Positions 22,940 to 32,682 of a stretch of DNA of 64,000 nucleotides are shown here, in pieces (position 1 is the stretch's first letter; each line of letters starts with the position of its first letter). A model generated the notes under the pieces. It had not been told where the DNA came from. It was given only the letters and a program-made list of their open reading frames with translations, and made no database searches. Source of the stretch: Magicicada septendecula (lineage: Eukaryota; Arthropoda; Insecta; Hemiptera; Cicadidae); contig JAWRYS010001465.1 in assembly GCA_034769895.1 (NCBI GenBank), forward strand, positions 402,001 to 466,000, given 5' to 3'. Position numbers and translations under genes: made by a program.

Positions 22940-24247
22940 ATGATTTTTTTTTTTACGAGGGAGACTGTGGAAAACGTATGTTCGCCGCAGGAGGGTCCGC
23001 ACTCCTACGGTGTGTGGGACTCGCACCCACCAAAACCACAAACCCTGTTGTCCACGGCATGGATCCACCTCGGGACTCAGCTATCGCAATACTTCAAGGT
23101 GGTGCCATTTGTACTTCGTCCTGTGGACGTACATCTGTTTTAACCCTTCAGCGGGTCCACGTTTCCTGTTTTCTGCTATTCTGTCAGCGGCCCTAGCAAG
23201 ATCATCTTCGGCTTCTTTCTTTTGCCTTAGTACCTTCTCTATGTAAGCTGCTACCTGCTCCCAATAATGTTCGCTTTCCAGCATTATTCCGATAATATTT
23301 TCAGGTGAGATCTCTCCCACTACATTTTCCAGTGATTGCCTCTCTTCTTTCCATCTATCACAGGTGAAAAACGTGTGATTCACATCGTCCAATTCTTGTT
23401 TGCAGAAAATGCAATCTGGTCTTTCTACCTTCCCCATCCTATATAAGTAAGCCCGGAACAGGCCGTGGCCAGTTAGAAACTGTGTTAAGAAATAATTAAT
23501 CTCGCTATATTTGCGATCAGTCCACTCAGCTAACTGTTTAATGAGCCTAGTGGTCCATCTTCCCTTCGTGTCACTGGTCCATCTTTCCTGCCACTGAGTC
23601 ATAGTACGAGCCCTGGCCTCCTTGTGAGCTTGTACAGTATCTACTTGGCCCTTCCTCTTGTAAACCAGTTTCCGTTCCTGTGCCAGCAGATCGATTGGGA
23701 TTATTCCCGTGATCACAAGAACCGCAGACTCCGAAACCGTGCGGTAGGAGCAAGCCACTCTGAACGCGCCGCTTCGCTGCACTGCTGACATACGTCGTCT
23801 GTATTTCTCGAGCTTGACTGCATTACCCCATCATATCTCCGCACCAGAAAGTAGTATTGAATGCGTGACCGACGTAAGTAACCGTCGCTTCGAAGATTTC
23901 GGCCCACTGGTGTTTGCCATAATTCTACTAATTGCCGCGGTTACAGTTGCAGCCTTCTCAGCCACCCGTTTTATTTGTGGCCAAAACGTAAGCTTCGTGT
24001 CCAGCAGTATTCCCAGATACTTAATTGCGGCTTTTGTGTGCACCGTTTCTTCTCCGACCTGCATTGGCAAGATGTTGGGTAGACGCCTCTTTGTGATCAG
24101 CACGATTTCTGTTTTGTCAGCTGCCAGTTTTAAGCCGTGGTCTGTCATCCAGGAATTGACTCGTCGCATAACCTGCCTTAATCTCATCTGAGCCAGTTCC
24201 ACATCTCGCGCTATGACAACCGCTGCTATATCATCAGCGTACCCCAC
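22940..24247 (-). pseudogene. R1-type non-LTR retrotransposon, 5'-truncated
   Basis: The minus-strand reading starts inside the RT active site (YADDIAAVVIARD, 24,240) and continues through WMTDHGLKLAADKTEIVLIT and KYLGILLDTKLTF. A frameshift near 23,830-23,790 follows. The next frame (23,791-23,081) gives RRMSAVQRSGAFRVACSYRT, RWTSDTKGRWTTRLI and the zinc knuckle CIFCKQELDDVNHTFFTC (C-x2-C-x8-H-x4-C). This order is typical of the R1 group. Coding fades near 22,985, and a run of A on the minus strand (22,946-22,957) is the poly(A) tail. Cutting exactly at the RT active site is ordinary 5' truncation. Confidence 0.87.
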
Positions 24248-24534
24248 TTAGGATGTATTTTATAAGTATAAATAATAGTAATAATAATAATACACACGCG
24301 CGCGCGCGCGCGCGTGTGTGTATAAACGCGCGCGCAAACGCGTGCGTAACTTAATTAATAAAACCGATTAACAACAACTAAAATAGCCTTCTGTAAACAA
24401 AATGAATAATTCATCACTCATCTAGCCAGTAACAGAGTCAGCTAATCGGTTACGTTACTTCATTTAATAATTCGCGTTTCTTGCTAACTAGACAGATATC
24501 ACGCGCTAATGAAGCTCTGCAGTAGAAGAAATAT
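24248..24534. repeat. Simple-sequence patch (CG/CA)n
   Basis: Alternating CA, CG and GT runs lie at about 24,289-24,346. The remainder, to the LTR start, is unremarkable AT-rich DNA. Confidence 0.7.
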
Positions 24535-25096
24535 AGTTCCTCAACGGAACATTCTCGAACAATGGAGTATGTCGTTCTACGTGTTTCTCGGTTATCACAA
24601 CAGAGCCCAGTTGTAATGTTTGTGCGCGTAGGGCTACACATTGCTAGTTAGAGAAGAAAGACAATTACGTGACACTTATCGTGTGTCAACAATCGACGCT
24701 GTTCCACACCGTACCGGTCGGCGCACCGACACGGCACCGTTCCGAGTAGATTCGAGAACGCCTGTAAGACGCAATTGTTTAATACGTCATCCAAAAAGTG
24801 ACCGATTATTCTGGCATCTCTGCAAGGTATATAAGCATCCAACGACGGTCAGTTCAGTTTATGTTGGACGATTTGTCAAATGACATCAAGTGGAAGTTCT
24901 GTTCTTTATATCAAGTATGGAATTCTTTATAGTTGAATTTATTATTGCGTGAGAACAAATTTAAGTTGAATTATTGTACGAGTTGATTACGAAATGTTAT
25001 TTGTTAAAAATTAAAGCTGGTTATTAGTGACTTCATTGGTGTCTGTAATTTTGTTTTCCACTGTGCCATACGACGATCGGTGAGACTGTAGTAACA
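24535..25096 (+). mobile_element. Solo LTR of ATAT-targeting family, copy B
   Basis: It is flanked by ATAT on both sides (24,531-24,534 and 25,097-25,100). It starts AGTTCCTCAACGGAAC where intact relatives have TGTTACGTAATTCGGAAC, so the 5' TG has mutated. It ends GAGACTGTAGTAACA. Shared blocks are ACAGAGCCCAG(T/C)TGTAATG, GTACCGGTC, GATTATTCTGGCATCTC and TTCCACTGTGCCATACGACGATC. No internal region is present. It has a promoter-like TATA and initiator near 24,828-24,858. Confidence 0.78.
24828..24858 (+). promoter_or_regulatory. LTR core promoter (TATA plus initiator)
   Basis: TATATAAG at 24,828-24,835 is followed 21-26 bases later by two overlapping TCAGTT words, the arthropod initiator consensus. 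The same pairing is seen in related LTRs at 28.2 kb and 41.93 kb (minus strand). Whether it is used is unknown. Confidence 0.5.
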
Positions 25097-25655
25097 ATAT
25101 TTTCCCTAAACTGTGACGGTTTTATTTAATGCGTGTTTCAAATTAGTAAGAGTAATGCACCAGCGAGGTCAGCATTTTTTATAGCCAGCAGTTATAACGA
25201 AAATGCTAAAAGATCTCTTGTGCATGAGAAAAAAATATAGTTGAAGTATCGGGAACTAAATAGCCTACACCTTTAATTTCATTAAGTTACGAACCACGTA
25301 CACAAAGATGTGTACATTATAAAAGGAGACAGTACGTTAAAACTGTGAGAGATAGCTCTATATCAGGTTATGAGCCTATAACCAGTAGCACCATAAAACG
25401 ACTTTTGTGCCATAACAATTATGTCACATTTTTTACGCTGTTTTCTGTTGTTTTCTAGCATGAAGTAATGTACAAACGGACAAAAAATGTGTATTGTGCC
25501 CTTTCTGTTCAATGCGGGCAGGGAATCAAGAACACTAAGTCTCTTCTCAAGAAATTATATTCAGAACCCAGCTCTTGAAATATAAATGAACTCATACATT
25601 TTATTATAACCACATTATTATCAGAACTGAGTTTTTTTTTTTTAATTGGAAAATG
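25097..25655. other. Non-coding stretch
   Basis: No coding similarity. The word CATTAAGTTACGAACCA (25,279-25,295) recurs at 58,605-58,621, beside another solo LTR. Confidence 0.4.
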
Positions 25656-26644
25656 TTTCAACAAAACGTTTGTTTTTCTTTCTGCTGCTACTTTATCTTT
25701 TTTTTCTTTAACGTCAGTTAAAGGTATTAAGTAGACTCGTTAGGCCTAACAAAGTACTTAGAATTATTGCTAGTTTAAAGCTTATAAATAACATTTATAA
25801 CAACTGATAACACTGCTTCCAAAAATCTTGTGAACTAGTTACAAATCATCTATTACAAGGCGGGCGGTTCTTCGGCGAAAAAATCTCAGCCTAGTAGAGA
25901 TACTGTGAAAAGTAATTAATTTTTATCAGAAGATTCTATAGGTTTACTTAGGTAATATTTATTGATATCAGTGTGAATTGAATAAAATTTACTTACGAGA
26001 AAGGTATACAGGGAGATTCAAAATTCCACGGCAATCTCTCGGAAGCTGATTCTATAGCTAAAAATTAAAAAAAAATTCATATAAACATAGGTCCTAAAAC
26101 GGTTCGTTAGCAAGTTACGGCTCGCGAACCAGTTCGCCCTGATTTCTGCTCCCACGGTAAAATGACGCCATACTGAAATTCTTGGAGTATAAAGTGAAGG
26201 GTAAATTTAGTGGCTTCTTATGGTTTTTGATCTGAACAATTGAATAAAAGAGGTCCCAGAGCTCTATCTCAATTAGATTCTAAGAAAAACTGTGTAAAAC
26301 CCAAAACATTGGAGTCGAAAAACACACATTTTTAGATTTGAGATACAATAACTTCGTTAATTTGCAAATAAACAAATAAAAATTTCTAACTAACCTTGTA
26401 GAAAATTTAATTATGAAGAAATTGATGTGTATAATGTCTATTAAAGTTAAGTCTGCTTTGTTTTTAATTAAAGCAAATTTTTTCAAATTTGTACTTCACT
26501 TTAATAGACATTACACACATCAACTTCTTCATAATTAAATTTATACAATGTTGGTTAGAAATTTTTATTTGTTTATTTGCAAATTAACGAAGTTATTTTA
26601 TCCCAAATCTAAAAATGTCTATTTCTTTTATGAATTTGCTAACT

Positions 26645-26755
26645 GTTATAATTTTTTTATTGTTCGACTAAGCTTTTCGTCATTACTGACATCTTCAGGT
26701 CTTAAACAACCTGAAGATACACAACTAACCTGAAGATAAACAACTAATTAAGATA
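26645..26755 (-). mobile_element. PLE fragment inside the foldback arm
   Basis: The segment has no counterpart in the opposite arm of the foldback. It carries the hammerhead-like motif below and three CCTGAAGAT words on alternating strands (26,692-26,741). It resembles the insert at 11.1-11.26 kb. Confidence 0.6.
26659..26710 (-). ncRNA. Hammerhead-like ribozyme motif, CUGAAGA type (best copy)
   Basis: Minus-strand reading: stem I 5' arm TTGTT-TAA-GAC, core CTGAAGA (26,698-26,692), extra T, stem II GTCA-GTAA-TGAC, GAA, palindromic stem III AAGCTT (26,675-26,670), A at the cleavage site, then GTC-G-AACAA. The arms GAC/GTC and TTGTT/AACAA are complementary around an internal loop, as in natural type I hammerheads. 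The palindromic stem III means the fold needs a dimer, as reported for PLE ribozymes. Activity is inferred, not shown. Confidence 0.65.
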
Positions 26756-27055
26756 AAGCTGTGGGACCTCTTTTATTCAATTGTTCAGATCAAAAGTCAT
26801 AATAAACCACCAAATTTACTCTTCACTTTATACTCCAAGAATTTCAGTATGGCGTCATTTTACTGTGGAAGGAAAACTCAGGGCGAACTGGTTCGCGAGC
26901 CGTAACTCGCTAAGGAACCGTTTTAGGACCTATGTTTATATGAACTTTTTTTTTAATTTTTAACTATAGAATCAGCTTCCGAGAAATTGCCGTGCAATTT
27001 TTAATCACCTATGTATAAGGTAGTAAGTTTTGTCGAATGAAATCACCGGACAAAC

Positions 27056-27056
<1 letters not shown>

Positions 27057-27110
<54 letters not shown>

Positions 27111-27135
27111 CTAGTAGTAGTAGTAGTAGTAGTAG

Positions 27136-27169
<34 letters not shown>

Positions 27170-27170
27170 A
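27057..27170. repeat. (GTA)n(GTT)n trinucleotide microsatellite
   Basis: About 26 GTA/TAG units with one ACT change, then about 12 GTT/TTG units. The long open frames across it (poly-Val, poly-Thr, poly-Gln/Leu) are artefacts of the repeat. Confidence 0.95.
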
Positions 27171-27586
27171 ATACCATTTTGTAAGTGCGTTTCTCCCAAC
27201 TGTTTATATTTTCCTTTTGTCTCATGAAAACTACTGGTTCACATCTATTCTTCTATTCTTATACCACATTTAGTATTTTGTCTACTTCTATCAAACATCC
27301 TTCAATTTTCTCTCAAAAAACTAATTTTAGCTGCTTATAAAATCTGTCTATGCAGTTTCTCAGTTTTGCACCCACGCGCGCGAGCGCATGTGTGTGTGAT
27401 ATAAACCGTGTACAAATTAGTAAGAACTTCATATACTCTAGTTTTAGTTATAACAATAAAACACTAAGAAGGGAAACCACGAGTCTCACTTGATAAGTAT
27501 TTTAAAAATTACGTCAGTACTTCAGGTCGACTGCTTACATAAATTGTTAAGTCGACAGCTACATAATGTCCTTTCAATACATGAAT
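27171..27586. other. Non-coding stretch
   Basis: No gene or repeat was recognised, apart from a short alternating CG patch at 27,373-27,398. Confidence 0.4.
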
Positions 27587-27637
27587 AAGATAATTTAATT
27601 ACCTTGTATCCGTCAGTGACTTCGTTTTTGCGTTATT

Positions 27638-27682
27638 CATATAGACGCGTTTCGTGACATGTGTCACATCATCAGTATCCTT
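27638..27682 (-). ncRNA. Hammerhead-like ribozyme motif (left arm)
   Basis: Mirror of the plus-strand copy below. TCATCAG is at 27,669-27,675 and GACGCGTTTC at 27,644-27,653. Same stem II (GTGAC/GTCAC), palindromic stem III ACGCGT and GUC cleavage triplet. Confidence 0.62.
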
Positions 27683-27763
27683 CGTCAAGCGTTAAAATTC
27701 ACATAAAAATTCACATAAATTTAAAGTTCAAGCGATATTTATGTGAATTTTAACGCTTGACGA

Positions 27764-27808
27764 AGGATACTGATGATGTGACACATGTCACGAAACGCGT
27801 CTATATGA
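27764..27808 (+). ncRNA. Hammerhead-like ribozyme motif (right arm)
   Basis: Stem I 5' arm ATA, CTGATGA (27,770-27,776), extra T, stem II GTGAC-ACAT-GTCAC, GAA (27,792-27,794), palindromic stem III ACGCGT, C17 at 27,801 (GUC triplet), then TAT complementary to ATA. All conserved core bases are present. The extra U after CUGAUGA is shared by all copies in the window. Confidence 0.65.
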
Positions 27809-28027
27809 ATAACGCAAAAAACGAAGTGTCTGTCGGATACAAGGTAATTAAATTATTTTCAAAATAGTGACCTGGATACTACACAAAGCAAAATAAAATG
27901 AATAAGATATTACAAAGTTTCTCTCATACTATACTCCATAGTAATATATTCTATCTCTAGTACTATATTCTATAGTGTTTTCTATAAATTATTAATTTTT
28001 ATCATTGAATTAAGCTATTTGATATAT

Positions 28028-28502
28028 TGTTACGACATTACAAAACATGTTACATGTTTCCCGGCTATAATGTTGTGTGCGTACGTGATCTCAACACGCG
28101 TTAGCCAGACTGTTCCAGACTTCCCCGGCCGCGCGGACTATGTCAAGGCCGCAAGAAATTACGCTCTAGTGTAGCGCTGACGCGTAGTATGGATGATTCT
28201 GGAATTTCAGTGGGGTATAATAAAAAGGCATTCACCGGTGCTTAGTTCAGTTTTAGTGGCGACTTATTCCATTGCGATTCGAAATATTGTGGCGAAGTGT
28301 TGTGTTTTATAATAATTGTGCGGGACTCTATTAGTTGACATTTTTATTGCGTGTGAACAACTTTTATTTGATTTTTTGTAAGAGACTATGTTGTTGACTA
28401 CAAACTGTTTAATTGTGATAATTAAAGCTGGGGATTAGTGACTTTATTGGTGCCTTGTATTTGCTTTCCACTGATACGATGGTCAGTTAGATCATTGTAA
28501 CA
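28028..28502 (+). mobile_element. Solo LTR of ATAT-targeting family, copy C
   Basis: It starts TGTTACGACATTAC and ends GATCATTGTAACA, with ATAT before and ACAT after (one mismatch in the target duplication). Shared blocks are TCTGGAATTTCAGTGGGGTA, TGCGGGACTCTATTAGTTGACA, ATAATTAAAGCTGG (with an ATTAAA polyadenylation-type word) and TTGTATTTGCTTTCCACTGA. There is no internal region. Confidence 0.8.
28212..28253 (+). promoter_or_regulatory. LTR core promoter (TATA plus initiator)
   Basis: GGGGTATAATAAAAAGGC (28,212-28,229) is followed by TCAGTTTTAG at 28,247-28,256, about 31 bases downstream. That is the normal TATA-to-initiator spacing. Confidence 0.55.
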
Positions 28503-28654
28503 ACATAATACTAAAATCTAGTGTATCCTGGAAACACAGAACACTGCGTTTCCTAACTTATTTATCTTTTCCTGGTGCACTTCAGGTTTTCAGTGGAAAT
28601 ATTGTTTACTTAGTCAACAAAAATCGAATAGGCTACAATATAAAACTATCAGAC

Positions 28655-28915
28655 TAGTAGTTTTTGCACCGTATCAACTAAAACATAAAATATCTGTTCA
28701 TTCTATTTCTAAACAGTAAACGTTGTAAATGGACCCTTATTATAAAAGTGTTTCAACCATCGTAAGAAATATTAAACGCTAAACTTGATTATTTTGTCCT
28801 TTTCTTGCGCGCTAGAAAATGTGTAGTATGTTTAATATTGAATCAGAAAGACATTACTTTGTGAAACAGCAGACAAAGTTAGATAGCAGCAGCCACCACG
28901 GTCAGCTTTCACAAC
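28655..28915 (+). repeat. Direct repeat U, unit 1
   Basis: It aligns with 29,375-29,615 in the same orientation, about 720 bp apart. Shared words are GTAGTAGTTTTTG / CTAGTAGTTTTTG, AAACATAAAATATC, CTAAACTTGAT, TAGAAAATGTG and AAGTTAGATAGCAGCAGCCA. No coding frame. Confidence 0.7.
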
Positions 28916-29374
28916 CAGTATTCGCATCGTCAAAGTCATCAGGTTAATTGCTGCGACAGCCTAAATTGCATCCGTTACTCGCTAATGAATACTTTACTAG
29001 ACAAAATAATTTATCTGTAACCATCAGGGCAGCGTAGTTAAATTTCAAAGGTGCGTTAAATTAGAACATTATGATGCTAATCAAAGGTGCCTGGATCGTA
29101 AACATTATGATGGCACAGTCATTACCAACAGAATGTTAGTTCCCTTTGCACCCTATTTGGGGAGCGCACACGCGCGCGCATGGGTATAAAACAAGTTAAT
29201 GGCAGTCTTACTAAGAATAAAATATTATTCACAGCAGCAGGGAAAACAAATCTCCAAAAGTTCATGGCGATTCAAGTAAATGACTCTTCCTAACGCGTAT
29301 GCTGTGAAATCGCGTAAGAGACAATCGTTTCTTATAATTATACCTACTACATAAGCAAATCTTCTTAATCTTTC
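28916..29374. other. Non-coding spacer between direct repeats
   Basis: No recognisable gene. A (CG)n patch is near 29,167-29,180. Confidence 0.4.
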
Positions 29375-29615
29375 AGAGTAGTAGTTTTTGTACTTTATTA
29401 AGTAAAACATAAAATATCAATCTCATTCTACTTTAAACAGTAAAAAGTAGTAAACGGAGCATTGTTATAAAAGTAACATTAAACCCTAAACTTGATAAGT
29501 CAGTACCTTTTTGCACGGTAGAAAATGTGAAGTTCGTTTAATACTGAATCATAAAGATATTATTTTGCTGGAACCGCAGACGAAGTTAGATAGCAGCAGC
29601 CATCACGGCAAATAT
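29375..29615 (+). repeat. Direct repeat U, unit 2
   Basis: Diverged partner of 28,655-28,915, with several small deletions. Either a local segmental duplication or two insertions of one element. Confidence 0.7.
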
Positions 29616-30065
29616 TGAGACCATAACTGTTTTAAATGTGTCCAAAACAACGTATCAGTAGTAAAATCAGTTTTGAATCATTAGCAGACTTTTTTTTACA
29701 ACTTTCAAATGCTTCTGCAAACATCGGTTTGTGTCTTGTATGCACTTTGAATAAAGCTTTACACACACAAATTCTGAGTAAGTAATTATACGTCATTAAT
29801 TAATCGTAAAAATTAACAGCGAATTATTGATTTTTGTTAATCAACAGTGATAATTTGGATTCGTATGGTAGATTTCATTGATCAAATTTCAATTCAAACT
29901 TTTGAAATACTAACAAAATCATTTATGTAGTATATATAACGCTGAGTTTCTACAGAACGTGATCTAATATTAAATATTATCAATTTTAACAAGTGTGTAT
30001 GCATACAAATGAAACTCGCAACCTGTCAATATTATTGCAACATATTGACATAATATAAGTTATTA
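29616..30065. other. Non-coding stretch
   Basis: Nothing recognised. Confidence 0.4.
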
Positions 30066-30526
30066 TGACGGTACGACGCGACGGTCTCCTTCGATCGTCG
30101 TATGGTACAGTGGAAAACAAAATACAAGAAACCAGTGAAGTCACTAAAAAACAGCTTTAATTATCACAATTAACAGCTTGTAATCAACAAGTTATTCGAC
30201 AAGATTAAACTTGTACAATAATTAAAATTAAATTTGTCCACACGCAATAATAATGTCAACTCTTAGAGTTCCGCACAATAATCACTTTTCACTAATAACC
30301 ACTTGAAACGCACTGAGTAATTGGTTGAAGCAAACTGAAAACTAAGCGGCAGGTGTAGGCTGTTTATAGTCTGTAGGATTCCATAATATGCCTCCTTAAC
30401 AAGAACTCGAAAATTCTAGAGGATACTTTAGCGCGGCCTTGGCATAAACACACCCCGGCAAGGCTAGTCAAGAAGCTTGCAGAACGACACTATCAAACGT
30501 AAGAGAACGTTGCGAATTACGTAACA
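30066..30526 (-). mobile_element. Solo LTR of ATAT-targeting family, copy D
   Basis: The body matches copy A (GATCGTCGTATGGTACAGTGG, GAAACGCACTGAGTAATTGG, AAACTAAGCGGCAGGTGT and a terminal GCGAATTACGTAACA) and ATAT follows the right end (30,527-30,530). The left terminus is aberrant: TGACGGTACGACGCGACGG lies where TGTT is expected and no ATAT precedes it. The left boundary is therefore approximate and may have been rearranged. Confidence 0.7.
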
Positions 30527-30839
30527 ATATTAAACTCTTACGAGTACATACATTTACACAATATGACAAAATGTCATAAGCATTCCCTTGTTGACACTGT
30601 TTTATCGTTAGGTTACGTTAGGTTCTCTGTATACGAACACTGTGAACAAAAGACGGTACTGCGCCGAACATGTGTGGGTAGTCCAGCCTAATTGAGACAA
30701 ATAACGTCATTCAACACTGACACTGACTATACTTCACAGAACTGATCGAATACGGCACTGACACGTTATGGATATGTGTGAGTAGGCTTCAAATATTTAC
30801 ATGAATACGGAAAATATATAAGTGTATTATTATTCTATA
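30527..30839. other. Non-coding; short GTTAGGTTACGTTAGGTT patch
   Basis: The stretch near 30,607-30,625 has GTTAGGTTACGTTAGGTT. It is too short and irregular to be telomeric (TTAGG)n. Nothing else was recognised. Confidence 0.4.
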
Positions 30840-31145
30840 TGTTATATTATTATTAATAATAAAACGTTTTACAAGAATATATTTTTTATTTTGTAAATTA
30901 CATGTTTTTATAGTAATCCAACTATCATCATTAGATAAAAATTCAAAATTTTTTGAAATAAATTGCCCAAATCAAATGATTACAATACAATACTGAACAA
31001 TTCATTTAACAAATTTTTGAATTTATTGATTTATATCCAATGATGATAGTTGGATTGCTATCAAACCATATGTAATTTACAAAATAAAATATATTTTTGT
31101 AAAAAGTTTTATTATTAACTATATTATAAAATATATAACAAGAAA
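30840..31145. mobile_element. Palindromic PLE-like remnant, second copy
   Basis: The arms (about 30,840-30,965 and 31,010-31,145) are inverted around a short loop. They share TTATTATTAATAATAAAA, ATATTTTTTATTTTGTAAATTACAT and TCCAACTATCATCAT with the 1.2-1.85 kb element. The hammerhead core is degraded (AATGATGATAG for CTGATGA…), but the stem GATAG/CTATC (31,045-31,049 and 31,058-31,062) and a CATATG palindrome remain. It is a shorter, older copy. Confidence 0.55.
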
Positions 31146-31334
31146 AATTTGAGCATTTATGAATATTCTATATTTATAGCGTTTAGTATGGTTCATTTAT
31201 AAGGATTTCTTTATGACATGCTATCTCCTTAGGTACATTATTAAACATGTAAACAATTTGTCAAGAGCATACGTTAATAATGATTCAATATATGCAAATA
31301 AACATTACTTTTTGTATGTTACATTGTAAACAAA

Positions 31335-31680
31335 ATGTATTATCTAGGTTCTGCTGTAATTTGCTTATCTCACAGGATTCCATTTAATGTAGATATAACC
31401 ATCTTTCCCAGATTAATTCTGGATTGTATTTCTTTGTCTTGGTTCCCACTGGCCGTAATTTTCATCTCTAAATACTTGTATTCCTCTGTATATGAAATCT
31501 TCTCTACGTCTTCCTCCAATATCAAGTTTTGATAAAGCTCACCTATTGTCATGTATTTTGTTCTATTCATATTTAACTTTAGTCCCCAGTTCTGATATTC
31601 ACGTATCAATTTTCTAGTCATGTACTCTATGTCTTCAAAATCTTGAGCCAAAAGTAATTGGTCATCAGCAAACTGTAATG
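31335..31680 (-). pseudogene. RTE-like RT segment, inverted 5' part of a twin-primed copy
   Basis: On the minus strand it starts LQFADDQLLLAQDFEDIEYM (RT active-site FADD box) and runs through NWGLKLNMNRTKYMTIGE, EEYKYLEMKITASGNQDK and SRINLGKMVISTLNGIL, ending near QITAE at 31,340. The next conserved residues (TAETKTKIFKTIVRS) are found on the opposite strand from 31,718. This inverted 5' block next to a forward 3' block is what twin priming produces. Confidence 0.8.
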
Positions 31681-32200
31681 AGTAAACTCTATCACCATCA
31701 AGTGGAATTCCCGACAGCAGAAACTAAAACCAAAATATTTAAAACCATTGTTAGAAGTATTATGACTTACGGCTCAGAAGTGTGGACTACTTATAAACAC
31801 ACAAGAACAAAATTAATGGCAGCAGAGATGGACTTTTGGATACGTTCGGCAAGAGTATCCAGACGTGAGAAAATTAGAAACGAAGTCATTTAGGACAGAA
31901 TGAATGTGAAAAATGCAATTGTTGATTTTATTCCAATCAAAAAAATTACAATGGTATGGACACAAGAAATATTGCCAAGGAGAGTTATGGAATGGACCCC
32001 ACCAGGAAGAAGGGAAAGAGGAAGACCACCTATCGTCTGGATAGAAGAAATTCAAACTATATTGAGGGAACAAGAAACTGAAGAAGATCGTTGCATGGAC
32101 AAGCAATAGTGAAAGATAAGAAATCAATCATTTCTGTAATCTTTGGTTCCGGAAAATGTGTAAACATTGTGCAGAGAGAATAATAATAATATTATACCTC
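31681..32200 (+). pseudogene. RTE-like C-terminal region, forward 3' part of same copy
   Basis: Two frames joined by an in-frame stop near 31,891: ETKTKIFKTIVRSIMTYGSE, VWTTYKHTRTKLMAAEMDFW, then ITMVWTQEILPRRVMEWTPP and RERGRPPIVWIEEIQTIL, the RTE post-RT C-terminus. The 3' end is an (ATA)n-type tail near 32,180-32,196. It belongs to the same insertion as the minus-strand block on the left. Confidence 0.82.
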
Positions 32201-32682
32201 TAAAGAAATTTCAATCTTAAGTAATAGGTTCTACGAAGAGATGTACTCGTATAATAGTTTATTGATTTCTATTGGATATCATAAAAAAACCTTTCTTCTG
32301 AAGTTTGCGGAACACATGCACACTGCAGACACTGCCGGCTGTATCAGTATCGGCCGCATCGGAAATAAGTGCAACTGGGATGGTACCTGTATTCAATGAA
32401 TTGAATATGCTTTCTGCATGGCTCAGTATTGCTTAGCAAATACGGGTGTCGGAAAATGCTTGTGATAAAGAATATAAAGTTACTACAAGAAGTATCACAT
32501 GGTGATAACAGCTAGAATGTAGATCACGACCTGCTTTCTTGTAAAGCACTAAGGCACCAGAGGCAATAACTGAACCCGTCTCTATACACACGCGTGTGCG
32601 GATAATGTTGTCCCCCCCCCTTGATGTAATACATTATCGTTATGTTCAGAGAAATAAAAGTCGGTATGGAGAACCATACATG
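32201..32682. other. Non-coding stretch
   Basis: No gene was recognised. A C9 run is at 32,612-32,620. Confidence 0.4.

Larger units (their letters stand above)
26009..27013. mobile_element. 1 kb foldback element with TATA target duplication
   Basis: The ends read CAGGGAGATTCAAAATTCC on the left and CATAGGTGATTAAAAATTGC (reverse complement) on the right, flanked by TATA (26,005-26,008 and 27,014-27,017). Inverted similarity extends almost to the centre near 26,470: GAATCAGCTTCCG(A)GA, AACCAGTTCGCCCTGA, CAATTGAATAAAAGAGGTCC, AATTAACGAAGTTATT and ACTTTAATAGACATTA. It has no transposase. The CAGG ends and TA-type duplication suggest a Tc1/mariner-mobilised foldback. Its right arm is interrupted by a PLE fragment at about 26,645-26,755. 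Confidence 0.75.
25656..27050 (+). repeat. Dispersed repeat S, copy 1, interrupted by a foldback element
   Basis: The left part (25,656-26,008) and a short right part (27,014-27,050) together correspond to one continuous tract at 60,056-60,450. Landmarks are AACGTCAGTTAAA, GAATTATTGCTAGTTTAAAGC, TACAAGGCG, AATTTTTATCAGAAGATTCTAT and, after the interruption, TTTTGTCGAATGAAA. The 60 kb copy shows the pre-insertion state. Confidence 0.7.
27587..27866. mobile_element. Head-to-head pair of PLE terminal repeats with two ribozyme motifs
   Basis: The arms 27,587-27,709 and 27,739-27,866 are near-perfect inverted copies around about 30 bp. Each arm bears a complete hammerhead-like motif facing outward. 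Beyond the right arm, AGTGACCTGGATACTAC resembles GTGACTTGGATACCAG, which follows the terminal repeat of the full PLE at 38.54 kb. The palindrome is therefore a PLE-derived terminal repeat pair with no coding sequence. Confidence 0.7.

Noticed and set aside
27005..27227. Long open frames of poly-Thr, poly-Val and poly-Gln/Leu
   Set aside because: They are translations of the (GTA)n(GTT)n microsatellite on both strands, with no gene structure around them.
30607..30625. Possible telomeric repeat
   Set aside because: GTTAGGTTACGTTAGGTT is only a few irregular units, too short for insect (TTAGG)n.
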